This document shows, in pieces, positions 1-11,435 of a DNA stretch of 64,000 nucleotides. The stretch's first letter is position 1. Each line of letters opens with the position of its first letter. The stretch covers positions 844,501 to 908,500 of the forward strand of contig OZ025824.1 of NCBI GenBank assembly GCA_964019425.1, in the 5' to 3' direction. This DNA is from Flectonema sp. DT1601 (Eukaryota > Euglenozoa > Diplonemea > Diplonemida > Diplonemidae). The position numbers and the translations under genes are program-made. The notes under the pieces are model-generated. The model was not told where the DNA came from and searched no databases. It saw only the letters and a list, made by a program, of their open reading frames with translations.

Positions 1-1536
1 TTAGGTAGAACACTAAGGAAATGTGCAACATAGAAGTGGCGTTATCTGCATCCTTGACGCTTCAACTGACATCTTGATATTTGCTTGTTGTATATCTTAC
101 AGCAGGTATCTTCTGAGTTGCTTGGTCCTTTGTTCTGTCTTGTCCTTTCCGTGGTTGCTGATTTTTTTTCTCATTCTCGTCCCATCAACTGATTAGAAAA
201 GAAGAATTAAAACCATTGAAAAAAAAAAAAGAAAAAAAAAAAAAAAAACGGCTCAAAGTATTTTTTTCTTCTTCCCCGCTTTTCCTACTTTCCCTCGGCG
301 TTGTGTCGTGTCCTGCTGTGTTTTAAGTGCTTTCGTTCTGGCTCTCTCAGGTACATTAGCTTTCGTTTAAGAGAGTTATAATGCTTCATTGAATCTTTTA
401 CTTGTTCCCGAAACATCAGTAGTCATAAACAGTACTTTACACAGCATGGTGGTGTTAAAATTACTACTATTTTCTCCGGTGGTCAAGGCATGAACTGGGT
501 TATCAAAAAAATAAAGCTCTCTCCCCCCTCTCTTTGTTCTCTAGTTAAAATTGTACATCGGTCGCTGGACGCGCGATCAATCGTAGTCGGCAGTACATAA
601 ATGGCCTGTTTATAAAAAAAGGCTTGAAATAAGCTTTCCTAAATCACTAATTACCCTTCATTGATTATTAATGCAATACACTAAGTGTTTACTTCAGGAA
701 TACAAGGTTGGCAACAGCTGAAAAAAAACCTTCATACCGTGGAATTCGCTTAAGCTTAATTTCAAAATGCTTTTTTTTGTGCACATTTTAATGGTAAATT
801 ACTATAAGGGGGAAGAGAGACGTGGCAAAAGGTGACTGTTTGCTCCCCGTTTTCCAATTTTTTTTTTCCTTTTTACATATAAATTTCTTTTAAAAATTAC
901 TTTGAACGTGTTTTTTTTCTTCTAAATTTTATTTGTGAGTCGTGGAACAGAGGAATTACCCAACTAAAAAAAAATATATATATGTGAGTAGTTGGTCTTG
1001 TCGTAGCGTCTTCCCGCGAGAGTCTCGCGTTTGATGCTGGACAGCTGTTGCGAGGTAGTTGATATATCTGACTTGAATTCTTGCAATCGAACTAAAATAA
1101 CTACGATGACTCTTTTAAAACCCCCGAAAAAAAAGGGGTGCGAGGGGAAAACATAAAATAAAGAACAATGCCTAAGGAAGGTTTTTCTGTTGATGTTTCA
1201 CTTCTTACTCTCTCCCTTTTTCTTCCCGTCTCATATTTCTTTGTTTCCTCTATCTCCATTCATGCATCAGCTAGCCCAAAGACACATACCACAATGAAAT
1301 ACTTTCATGGATCTACAGTGTGGACTTGGGCTGGAGTTTGCCTTTAGAACGTAAATACTTTCTGCTTCATTCATATTTCCCTTTATTCATAACACACGAT
1401 AATGAACCAAGGGGTGGGGGGGGAGGGGGAAAATATATTTGAATTTGAATAAGTTAGTGGAAGTTTGTTGATTCATTAATTATTTTTTTTTTCCTTCTAC
1501 AGATACCTTTTTTTCGACACAATCCGCAACACAATT
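1..1536. other. Upstream non-coding region of the cold-shock gene
   Basis: No reading frame of substance. It holds A and T runs, a G-rich tract at 1411-1429 (G4-T-G8-A-G5) that could form a quadruplex, and a pyrimidine tract followed by TACAG ending at 1502. That last signal looks like a 3' splice site placed 34 bases before the cold-shock start codon, so a 5'-UTR intron or a trans-splice acceptor is likely here. No RNA gene recognised. Confidence 0.6.
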
Positions 1537-2211
1537 ATGTCACCAAACAGAGAAATCCCATTGCCAAAGGGAATGAGTTTCAGTTCATCAGACCTGTCAA
1601 AGGGCAAGGCATTAAATATTGAGATCCTCCAACCGCTACCAGCAGTAAAAGCTGAAAGGCATTACGGTGTTGTGAAATCATTCAACAGCAACAGCGGGTT
1701 TGGATTTATTGAATGCAAACTGTCGAATGACAAGTACAGCAGGGATGTGTTCTTACACAAGGCACAGGCTGGTGAAATTGAAGTTGGAACAGTTGTGGAA
1801 TTTGCCATCGACATCAATGAGCGGGGAATGCCTCAGGCAAGAGAAGTCAGACAGCTTGATGATGGTACTGATGAAGCAAAAAGAGCCCGCACGGAGTTAA
1901 AAGAAGGTAGCAGTCCAAGTACCTCATCTCCGTCTCTTCAGGATCAACAAACTCAATTGCAACAACAACAAAGAGATATGTTACAATTACAACAGCAGGT
2001 TCTAATGGCGAGTGCAATGCCACAATTCCCTGTTCAACAATTTACTGGACCACAAATGATGTATCAGCCAGTTATGATTGCAAACTCACCGACTCCAATG
2101 CTTTACCATGTTCCGGTTATGGTTCCTCAGACAACTCCTGGAGCCTTTCTCACACAATCTGCGCAGTTACAGCAACTTCAATCACAGCAACCACAGCAAC
2201 CACCACAGTAA
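1537..2211 (+). CDS. Cold-shock-domain RNA-binding protein with Gln-rich tail
   Basis: A 224-residue protein with one cold-shock domain at about residues 42-106. Both nucleic-acid binding motifs are visible: RNP1 as NSGFGFIE and RNP2 as DVFLHK. The domain is followed by a charged linker and a low-complexity Gln/Pro/Met-rich tail (about 130-224) typical of RNP-granule proteins. Cold-shock domains bind single-stranded RNA or DNA, so a role in mRNA binding or translational control is likely; the exact function cannot be told. The start is the first ATG after a TACAG acceptor-like site. The frame ends CAG-TAA inside ACAGTAAGT, which also resembles a splice donor, so a longer spliced C-terminus is possible, but no continuation is visible in the next kilobases. 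Confidence 0.85.
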   Translation: MSPNREIPLPKGMSFSSSDLSKGKALNIEILQPLPAVKAERHYGVVKSFNSNSGFGFIECKLSNDKYSRDVFLHKAQAGEIEVGTVVEFAIDINERGMPQAREVRQLDDGTDEAKRARTELKEGSSPSTSSPSLQDQQTQLQQQQRDMLQLQQQVLMASAMPQFPVQQFTGPQMMYQPVMIANSPTPMLYHVPVMVPQTTPGAFLTQSAQLQQLQSQQPQQPPQ

Positions 2212-2899
2212 GTTCATCCGTCTGTGAAAAAAAAAAATGGAAATATTTTCTTCAAATCTGGTTGTAAACCCGCATTCGATTTTAGAGAATAAAACCAAAA
2301 AAGTAACTCTTGTAGAAGAAAGGGGAACTATATTGGAAAAAAAAAAAAAAAAGATTTCTTGCTTTTTTTTTTATTTTTTATTTCCTTCATAGGGATATTT
2401 TCTGTTTCCTATAATTATTTATTAACTAGTTTTGTAAACCTAACTCCGTGTGTCGCCGCTGCTGTTCCGTGCATTCTCGCTATGTGAATCTGGTGATACT
2501 GTAGCTGAGTTGCATTTTTTTTTGGAAGTATTTTATTGTCATTCTGATTTTACTCTCCAAACGGAGCATTCCAACCCTCTTTGTTGTGACTGTTGTATGT
2601 ATTGCGGCGATTTTTTTTTTTTCTTCTTTCTTCTTGTTTTGTTTCTTTGTTATTTTCACAAGGGAATGGAAGTAGGAAACCCCCACGTCCTTTTGTTACT
2701 TTTTCTGTACTTTTCTTTTTGAGATTCCTTCGGTCGCTAAAGAAGGAACTTTGTGGAAACTGATTTCTCTGAGATTTTAGTTTTCCTTTCAAACAATCTT
2801 TTTGTAAATGCGGATATCAGTTTTTAAAAAAAACCGATTGAGATATTTCGTTGACCGCAGGGCTGTTAGCCTCCTGTGATGGTCATATGTAGTGCTTCA

Positions 2900-2942
2900 G
2901 GGGGGGAGGGAGGATTTTTCTTTTCCCCCCTCCCTCCCCCCC
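2900..2942. repeat. G-rich/C-rich perfect inverted repeat
   Basis: Arms of 14 bases (2900-2913, G7-A-G3-A-G2; 2929-2942, C2-T-C3-T-C7) are exact reverse complements with a 15-base T-rich spacer. The G-rich arm could also fold as a quadruplex. Confidence 0.75.
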
Positions 2943-3273
2943 GTTTAAAACTTCTCTCTTTTCCTGTTGACGATGCAGTTAATTTTTCGTGTTGTTGGCA
3001 GATTTCTTCCTCTGCCTGCGATTTAGAGGCAGTAGTCCAGTACTCTTGTCAGTGAAAGACCTCCGGAGTCATTAAATATGGTGGGGGTATTGTACTTCTT
3101 TACAAATATAAATAAAGAAGGTTTTCTTATTTCAGTATAATTTTTTTTTTTCATTTCAGATTCTTTTTTATCTACCAACGTTTCACTTTTTTTTCTTTTT
3201 TTTCTTTTTCTTCTTTTTTTTTTTTTTTTGTTTGACCGAATAAAGAAAAGCTCGGCAATATAACCGCAATTTT

Positions 3274-3305
<32 letters not shown>

Positions 3306-3468
3306 CCCTCTTGTTTTTTTTAAAAGTTTTTTTTTTTTTTTTATATAAGCTTCTCCAGTTTAAAACATCCGATTTTTTAGAAAGTTGCAAAAAAGCTCCC
3401 TGGGCGACAAGGTGCTATCTAGTGGGGTCTACTGACTCTGGGAAGTTGTTTATCTCAAATAAATGTAT

Positions 3469-3491
3469 CCTTAGTGAGAGTCTCACTGAGA
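3469..3491. repeat. Short palindrome
   Basis: AGTGAGA and TCTCACT flank a single G; outer bases extend the stem to about 10 pairs with one wobble. Possible cruciform or RNA hairpin; no known family. Confidence 0.5.
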
Positions 3492-3999
3492 TTAACTGAT
3501 CCCCCATGCAAGCTTGTCATGTATCTTGACACCCCGACTGTTATATATTGAACACACAGAAACACTACGTAGAAAGTTAAGTGAAGCCCTCTTGATTTTC
3601 CTTGCCTTTGGTAACTTCGGGTGTCTGTTACACAGCTTTTTTCCTACACCTACTTCGATAAAAAAAAAAAAAAAAAAAAATTCATTTCTGTAGTAGCGAT
3701 ATTTGATTTGTTAATAAAATGGTCGTCGTTTAAGTTAACATTATTAATTTATATATTACGTTATTTTTTATTTTCTTTTTTTTCCTACCCAAAGGTGTGT
3801 ATTTGCACTTTAATTCTCCCCAAGGTGAATCATCAATTTGGCTCTTTTGCTGGTACGCAAACGCATAAGAGCATTGTTCAGTGTGTGAGCTGGTTTCAAA
3901 AGCCTGTCTCTCAGTGCACTGTGACACTATTTTCTTATTACTAGTTTTCTACTTTACGTCTTATGTTTTTGCAAACTTAATGTGAGTATCGTACTAATG

Positions 4000-4028
4000 A
4001 AAAAAAAAAAAAAAAAAAAAAAAAAAAA
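4000..4028. repeat. Poly(A) run, 29 bases
   Basis: Uninterrupted A tract, one of the longest in the desert. Confidence 0.9.
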
Positions 4029-4296
4029 CACTTTCGTAGATGTTTGTAGTTTTGACTTTAACAAAATTGAAGGTGCAATTAATTGTTGTTGTTTTTTTTT
4101 TTCTTTTTTCTTTCTTTATGTTCTTCCGTTCTTCTTTTTTTTTTTTTTTTTTTTTTCCACAGCATATTATGTTATCCTCTTTGAGAAGTACTAATACCGC
4201 CAAGTCATCAGAAAGGTAAGTAGCCAATAACCACACAAAAAGTGACATCTTACGTTTAGATTTAGATGCATACATCAAAATCTTTTTTTTCCCCCC

Positions 4297-4354
4297 TAGT
4301 AGTAGGGGTTAATTTGATAGTAGGGGCCTACTATAAAATTAACCCCCCCTGCTA
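4297..4354. repeat. Long imperfect hairpin, about 25 pairs
   Basis: Nested arms: GGGGTTAATTT (305-315 of the 4 kb block) pairs with AAATTAACCCC (336-346); inside it ATAGTAGG pairs with CCTACTAT across a 2-base loop; outside it TAGTAG pairs with CTGCTA with one wobble. Only one mismatch and one 2x2 internal loop interrupt the 58-base structure. It resembles a small-RNA precursor or a cruciform, but no family is recognised. Confidence 0.7.
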
Positions 4355-4748
4355 CGGCAGAATCGCTGTTTTTGCGCAAATTCAATAATGCACTTTCCCC
4401 TCACCCTACATAGTGAGACAATAAAGGTTTTTTTTTTTTCCTTCTCTTATTTATATATTAATTTTTTTTTTTTTTTTTTTTGTCTACAAAAAAAAAACCC
4501 ATAATTTTGGTAGAAAGAGAATCGGGTCTGCTTACTGTAACTTATCAGGATATTGTACCGGTTGAACATATAAACAAAACAAAGAGTGTGAGTAAAAAAA
4601 AGTAACAAGTAAAGTTAACTCGATTATTCTTTATCAAATGAGAATCATCACAGTAGGCATCTAAAAAAAACCAAATCACCCCATCACAATATTATAATCA
4701 ATAACTGTTATACGATTTCAATGACATATATAAAAAAAAAAAAAAAGA

Positions 4749-4771
4749 ATTTTGAGAGAGAGAGAGAGAGT
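4749..4771. repeat. (GA)n microsatellite
   Basis: Tandem GA dinucleotides directly after a poly(A) run. Confidence 0.85.
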
Positions 4772-5857
4772 ACATCCTCCTTGAGCCTGCAGATTGCGAC
4801 AATAAAGGTGAGTTCGTTATGTTTAATTAAGTGACTTTGTTGTAAATGATTTTTATAATCCCTCAAAACATTTTTTTTTTTTTTTTAAATTTTTAGTTAT
4901 GCTGTGCTGTCTGATATATTAATCCGTATTTTTTATTGAGCTCAAAAAAAAAAAAAAAAAACTAAGCGCAAAAAATACATGCTCATAATATACATTTTTG
5001 TAGAGTGCTGCAAAGGAGTGAAATGGAGTGCAATTTAATTTAAAAATGATTTTCCATCTTTTAAATTATCTACTTTCTTTTTTATTATATAAATTTAAAA
5101 AAATCCAACTGCAGTTCATGCATAATGGAAGACACATGATACAATAAATATATAATTTTTTTTGTTATTAATTTTTTTTGTTTTCGTTTTCTCTCTTCTT
5201 GTAGTTAAAGTCTGTTTAGGGTTCAGCACCAAAAAATACTATAAATCAATTCTTTTTTCATTGAGCAAAAAAAAAAAAAAAAAAAAAACTTTTCTCGTCG
5301 CCGTTTTTTTTTTTTTTTTTTTTTTGTTATTTTCGGTTCACTTTTTATTGCTTAACCAATGCTGGGCATATCATTATTATCATTATGCCAGCAGCATTGA
5401 AGATTGGGGTTCCTCTGATTTCTATGAATTAAATTACACATCTTTTTAGTAGAAGCTCATTTCAATAATCTAAACTGAGTCTTCGGAAACGGCCGCAGAT
5501 TAGAGCAGCAACGTTTACATCATTTACTGAGTATTACTTTTGACGAAAACTGTAGGGAAGACGATATCGATAGGTAGGACAGGTCTCGGTTAAAAGCTCC
5601 GATGGAATGATCGATTTTTTTTTTTTTTTTTTGTTCAAGCCGAGATTGTTGATGTTTGCAGCTCCATTAACCTTAGCGGGCATTTAAATACTATAAGAAG
5701 AAAAAAAAAAAAAAAAAAAAAAAAGAACAGAGCAATTTTGTAAGCCTACTGTTGCCGCCGATATAACGTACTGTAAAAAAAAAAAAAAACCTCTATGCGC
5801 TGAAATAAATGCGATTCGTTTAATAAAGGTAGTATTGAGATTTGTTTTTTTTTCTTC

Positions 5858-5880
5858 CCTCTCTCTCTCTCTCTCTCTCT
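5858..5880. repeat. (CT)n microsatellite
   Basis: About eleven tandem CT dinucleotides in a pyrimidine block. Confidence 0.85.
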
Positions 5881-7986
5881 CCTCCCTTTTGCATTCTTTT
5901 TAAAAACCTGACTGGATCGAACTACTCGTTTTATTTTCTTTAAGCCTTTGGTACTCTCTTTTTGATATGGTTGAATATATGGATCCAAGCAGGAGAGGAA
6001 CTGTGCCATTAAAAATTACTAATATTAAATTTAATTTGCCTTTTTCACTCCAACTGGTCCTTTCAGCTGTCCTTCCCCTATTTGCACTTTTTTGTAACAC
6101 GTTCACATATCTGTTCCTCAGCTGGCTTAAGCATGCCACCGAAGATTTTTTTCTTTCTTTTTCCCTCTATATAATTTATTGTGTGATGTATGGACTTTGC
6201 AGAAAGGGTTCAACAAAAAAAAATTTGAAGAAAAAAACAAAAAAAATATTAGTAAATAGTGGTAAACGCTATATTAATTGTAAAGTTTTTTTCTCTTTTT
6301 TTTTTTTTTTTTGCCCCTTCATATTCCTATTTTTTCCGTCTCTTGTTAATTACCGAGACTCCAATAAAAAAAATCAGGTCCGCACTTCAGAAACGCATTC
6401 AGACAGTGCAATCCTCCTTGAGTCTCCCGCACCGAATAGTATATGCGTACTACGGGTTCCTGCGGGAGGGGGGGGGAAAAAAATAAATAAATGATTTTTA
6501 AGTAGTTTTTATTCCATTCCTTTCGGGAGACTCTATTCAGCATCTGCTACAGTTTCTGAAAGAAGTAGGCAAAAAAAACAAAAACAGAATAAAATATCGC
6601 GAGCAATAATTCTCTGTGCAATTATCCCTGGGCAGTAACAGGCTAGCAGTGGTCGTTGGGGATATGATGCAATGAAAAAAAAAAAAAAAAAAAAGCAAAA
6701 AAAAAAAAAAAAAAACAAAGAACAGATAAGAATTAAAAAAAAAAAAAAGAAAAATTAAATTAAAAAAATTTAAAAAAAGCGGTTTATTGCAATAATTTCC
6801 TCTCTCTCTTCCGTCACCCTTTTTCTTTTTCTCTCTTGCATACTTCTACCCAACATGTAGTTGAACACTTACCCTATCCCGAAATCGGTACGTTGAGTGC
6901 CCAAGCAAAGAACCCGACAGCTGATCTTTTCGGTCCGATTTCTGTGTTATTATTTTAATCAATTTTTTTCCCCTTTTTAAAGTAGTCTGTTGCAAGGCGA
7001 TGAATTCGTAGCTAATCGTCCATTGACCACTACCGTGAGATCTTCGGTGGCACAGTTCGCGGAAAACAAAAACGGGAGAAAAAGAAATGCTGTCTGAAGC
7101 CACAACAAAGAATAACCCTCTCTCTCCCAACAAATTCTTTTACAATCTTATAGCTTGCCTCCTATCTTCCTTCCTTTTTTTTTTATTTATATTTTCTTTC
7201 TTTCTTTTGTTTTTTGTTTATAATTTGTATTCAAGGCTCGTCATAAAAATAGACCAGCTCCCCTTCCCTCTTTTTTCCCTTCTGAAATGAAATTTTTGGT
7301 CTCGAACATGAAACAAAAAAACCAGTGTGTTTGCGATGTGATTTTCTAAGTTTTTTTTCCCCTTCGAAGGCTTTCTTTCTCTCTCTCTCCTTCCTTTTTC
7401 TTTTTTTAGCTTTGGTCAATCAAACGCGTGATAACTATAACAGGATGGCGCATTCTACTTATCGCGTCTTATATTAGTGTACCTAGAAGGGAGGTCTCCC
7501 GAGGGTGTGAAGAAAAACTTTTTGCGTGAATTGAACGAAAAAAAAAAAACGAAAAAAAATAACTTATGCAACAGCAGGCAGTCAAATTATTATATATTTT
7601 TCTTTTTTGAACAAAACTTCTACCCATTTCTCTCTTTATCTATTATTGTCCGTTACCTAATTCTTATTATTATGTGTGATTGACTGCCACAGTCGTTTTT
7701 TCCTTGTAGTGGGCTCCACATCGACCACACCGTTCATAAAAAATATCCATTAGGAATTGCTTATTAACTTCAAATTGGATGTGAAATTATTTTTATATCC
7801 TCATCTTACAAAGCTAATTCTTGATGGCTAATATCGTATCACTAGCAAACACCTCTGAGCAATAAAAATCCTAAGCTGCAATGGCAGTCATGTTATTCCT
7901 CATCTGGCTCATTAAAAAAAAAAAAAAAAAAGGGGGGGGGAGGATTTTAACCCCCCTCCTTATGTTGTAATAATAGCTAACTGCTG

Positions 7987-8011
7987 GAAAATAAAATAAA
8001 ATAAAATAAAA
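7987..8011. repeat. (AAAAT)n microsatellite
   Basis: Five consecutive AAAAT units. Confidence 0.8.
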
Positions 8012-8238
8012 AACAAACATATAAGAATAACCCCCTTTACTGTATTGTTTAAAAGCAACGAAGATTAACTCTCCTGATGGTAGTTCTGACAAGTTATATT
8101 TAACTCTCCTGAGGACGTCTGACTTCACTTGGATGTATACTGCATTCATGTAGTTCTTTGGAGGTCTAACAACAAATCTGAATTATTTGTTTTTAAAAAT
8201 TTTTAGCAAAAAAAAAAAAAAAAAAAGAAAAAAGAAAC

Positions 8239-8454
8239 AACTATTCAGATTAGCCTTTATATTTCGTCGAACGTAGTGTGGGGCTGGCCCGTTCCGGCTC
8301 AAGCAGACAAGTACAGCACACAGAGTTTTCATTGACTCCTGTCATAGTTTTTCATTGAACATAGACAAAAATCATTTCGCACGGAAATATAGGATGAACA
8401 TATGAAATAACTACTTTCAATCTGAATAGTTTTTGTCTCCGACAATGTCGGTGC

Positions 8455-8481
<27 letters not shown>
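8239..8481 (+). mobile_element. Small dispersed element, copy A (SINE- or MITE-like)
   Basis: Begins after an A tract with AACTATTCAGAT (8239-8250) and carries its exact reverse complement at 8420-8431. It then ends with a 5-bp hairpin CCGAC-AAT-GTCGG, the bases TGC, and a 27-base A tail (8455-8481). A second, shorter copy in the opposite orientation lies at 33847-34018 and shares the start, the end hairpin and the A tail. A terminal hairpin plus poly(A) suggests a SINE-like retroposon; the terminal inverted repeats and A tracts on both sides equally fit a MITE inserted into poly(A). No coding capacity. Confidence 0.5.
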
Positions 8482-8485
<4 letters not shown>

Positions 8486-11404
8486 TGTTTTTTTTTTTCT
8501 TTTCTTTTTTTTTCTATTCTGTGGTATTACTGCCAAACGTAAGTGTTTTCGATTATTGTATCCCCCCGGTTGCAATGTATGTCGGTGAAAATTGGATTTG
8601 TAATACTAAAAAAACTGGGTTTGGTTTTTTCCATCACATCTTTCTATATTTTTGTATTCGCATAGTGAAGGTAAGGAATCTTTCCTGTTTTTTTCAATTA
8701 CAATTTCGTAATTCGCTGTAAACTTATATTTTGCATCAGCAATGGATATGGTAATTAATGAATTATATAATAGAATTTTATTTACCTACGAAGTAATACC
8801 GACGTTCGTTTTTTCCTTTATTATTACTGACAATCAGCTTACGATTTGTTTTTCTTACTAGCATTTTTGACCTTTTTTGTAGTCGACTTGCCCCATATGC
8901 ATCACACTACTTCACAGTTCTTTTCTCATTGTCATTTATCTTAGTCATTTATGTTTAGTAGTATCAGCGTGGCGTTATTTATGGTTATGCATAGTTGCAT
9001 TTCTCGCATGTGATTATTTCTTTCTTTCTCCTTTTTCTTTTCTAAAACTGTTACGTACTACTAGCGAATGTAAGTATTTGGCTAACAATTGAGATACGAT
9101 ACCTGAAGTGCTTTGTGGTGTAGTTGAACTTAACTCCCGCGTTTTTGGGAGCTTTTTTTGTGATATTTTTTCTGTCTCTCTCGATTGTTTTGCAATAACA
9201 TAATTGAGACGCGACACTGTTATTTCTTTTTTTTTTTTTTTTTCCCTTTTTTTTTTTCGAACGTGAATAATCTGCCTTTACAACCATCTTATTCTCTTTT
9301 TCCCAACTTATTTTCTCTACTGTATTTAATATTATTCATGCTAGTGTTTCAGAAAATGTTACCTAAGTTTGTGTGAGATTTTCCCTGTGCTGCATATCTT
9401 CGCTTTGTATTCGCAGTGATAAGTCAGTAGCCTGTAAGAAGACCTTATTCCCATAAACGAATTAAAAATATGATTAAAATATCATCGTAGCTACACAACA
9501 CAATGTCACTGCAAGTGTCATTACTGTGAGCATGGACACATCGAGGTCTGCCTCTTAATTAATTATCTTCGTTTTCTTTTTTTTTTCCATTCTTTTTTTT
9601 ACCCTTTCCTCGCTTTTCTATTGTGGTCAATTCATCGGCGTTCATTATGCTTTCATTTGAATTATTCTTTGTGGTTATATTGAACGTCTCTTTGGTGAAA
9701 AACAAAACAAAACAAAAAAAAAATTACACGAGTTTTCTGGGATAGGTATGAGTCGTCCGAGGCCAACAGTCCGAAAAGCAGGTGTAAGTATCCTGCCGTA
9801 GTCTTCACAAAGTGTAGACCACGTTAGTTACATTGGTGTTTTCTTTTGAAGGTGAGCAATTGTTCTGGCGAGGGTACTTGGAAACACACGGCGGATGTGA
9901 ATAATCCCGGTTACCAAATTAAGCAAGCTCCAGATAACTGGTATCTAAATAACTTAAACAGGTGTTCGATACCCTTGTCAGATAAAGTGGCATAGGCTTG
10001 TGTTCGGAGTTCAATATTGCTCATCACCATCTCGGGATAAAGTAAGCTTTTTATAAATTAGCTTGATGATTGTCTAAGGGAAACAATAGTGAATTTTAGG
10101 GACAATTTTCTTTTTGTGAGAACTAAGTTAAGTCAACAACTGTAAAGTCGCCAAGTATAAGTTTTTTACTGTGAATATATTGACGGATCGACTTCCTCTC
10201 CTACACATTTAGAAAGTATGTTTTCGCGATTTTGCTGGTTGGCTTAATTTTGTGCTCACTTTTTATTTCGTTGGAATTATTTATTCAACTTGTTTTTTTC
10301 GTTGTCTTGCTTCTGATTTCGCTTCTACGTGGTAGTCATATATCACGGTTGACGCTTTCTCTCTCTCTCTCTTTCTCTCTTTGCTTTGCTTTGCTTTCCC
10401 TTTCCTTTTTCCATTTTTATTTTTTGAAAAAAAAAAAAAAAATCTTGTTAATTTTCCCCCTCCTTTTATGTTTTTATATTACCTTTTTTTTATCTTTTTT
10501 TTATTTTCCCCGTCGGGGTTCCTATAAAAAAGAATACACAAAATGCAACTCGCTTCGTAATGTTTGTGAAAGGCGAATGTTTATTTGAAAAAGAAAAGAA
10601 CTTTAAAAAAAAAAAAAAAAAAACCACTTATAAATGTGATTTCCGACGTTCTTTCAGTCGTGTCCTTGATTAAAGTGGTTATTGTTGTTTTTTTTTTCTT
10701 CTTTTTCTTCTTTTTCTAATTTAACGCCGTAGCTTAGGCACTGCAAGTGTTAAATTCCACTTTTTATTATGAAAAGAGATCATTGTAAAGTCTAAAGCAG
10801 GCTGGTATCGTTTGAATAGGTTCGCCCTCGCGTGTGTTACAATCGCTGACTCTGATCAATCTCTTCGCATAGCCTCTAGAAATTCTTTAGTTTGCACGTT
10901 AGTCGGAAACTCGTGCTTTTTTTTTTTTTTTTTTCGTTTGCTTGCGCTACTAATAACATTTTTAAAAAATCGGAAAACTTCTAACCCTGTTGAATGAATA
11001 AGGATTCCCAGCTCGATTTGGCATTTGTTTTCCCATTTTTTTTAAATTTTTTTTTTTTTTTTTTTTTTGTTGTTGTTGTTGTTGTCCTGTTAAGAAGTGA
11101 GTGGTGAATTTCCCCTTGTAATCGGCAACAGCAAAAGAAGTTCCAGGAGGCAAATATTATTTGGAATTTTGTTTCTGTTCTTTTTGTAGTTAGCTATATA
11201 GAGCTCTGGGTGTGAGCTCAATTACTAAGAATGAAAATAATATTATACAAAACTTGTTTAACGTTTTTTTTTGTTTCTTCTTTTTTCGCTCAACTGACTA
11301 TGTTCTACGAGCGGATTGCTTTGTTTTCTTTGCTGATGTGCTAGTATCACGGTAGTGAAGGATGTGTTGTCTTAGCTACCGATTAGCACATTACAATGAT
11401 CGAT

Positions 11405-11408
<4 letters not shown>

Positions 11409-11435
<27 letters not shown>
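11409..11435. repeat. Poly(T) run, 27 bases
   Basis: Uninterrupted T tract. Confidence 0.9.

Noticed and set aside
6860-6885. U1 snRNA-like ACTTACC
   Set aside because: No stem-loops of U1 follow, and it would not match the GTATG donors.
7932-7960. G-run and C-run pair near 7.9 kb as a hairpin
   Set aside because: The tracts are mirror-like, not reverse complements; only AGGA/TCCT pairs.
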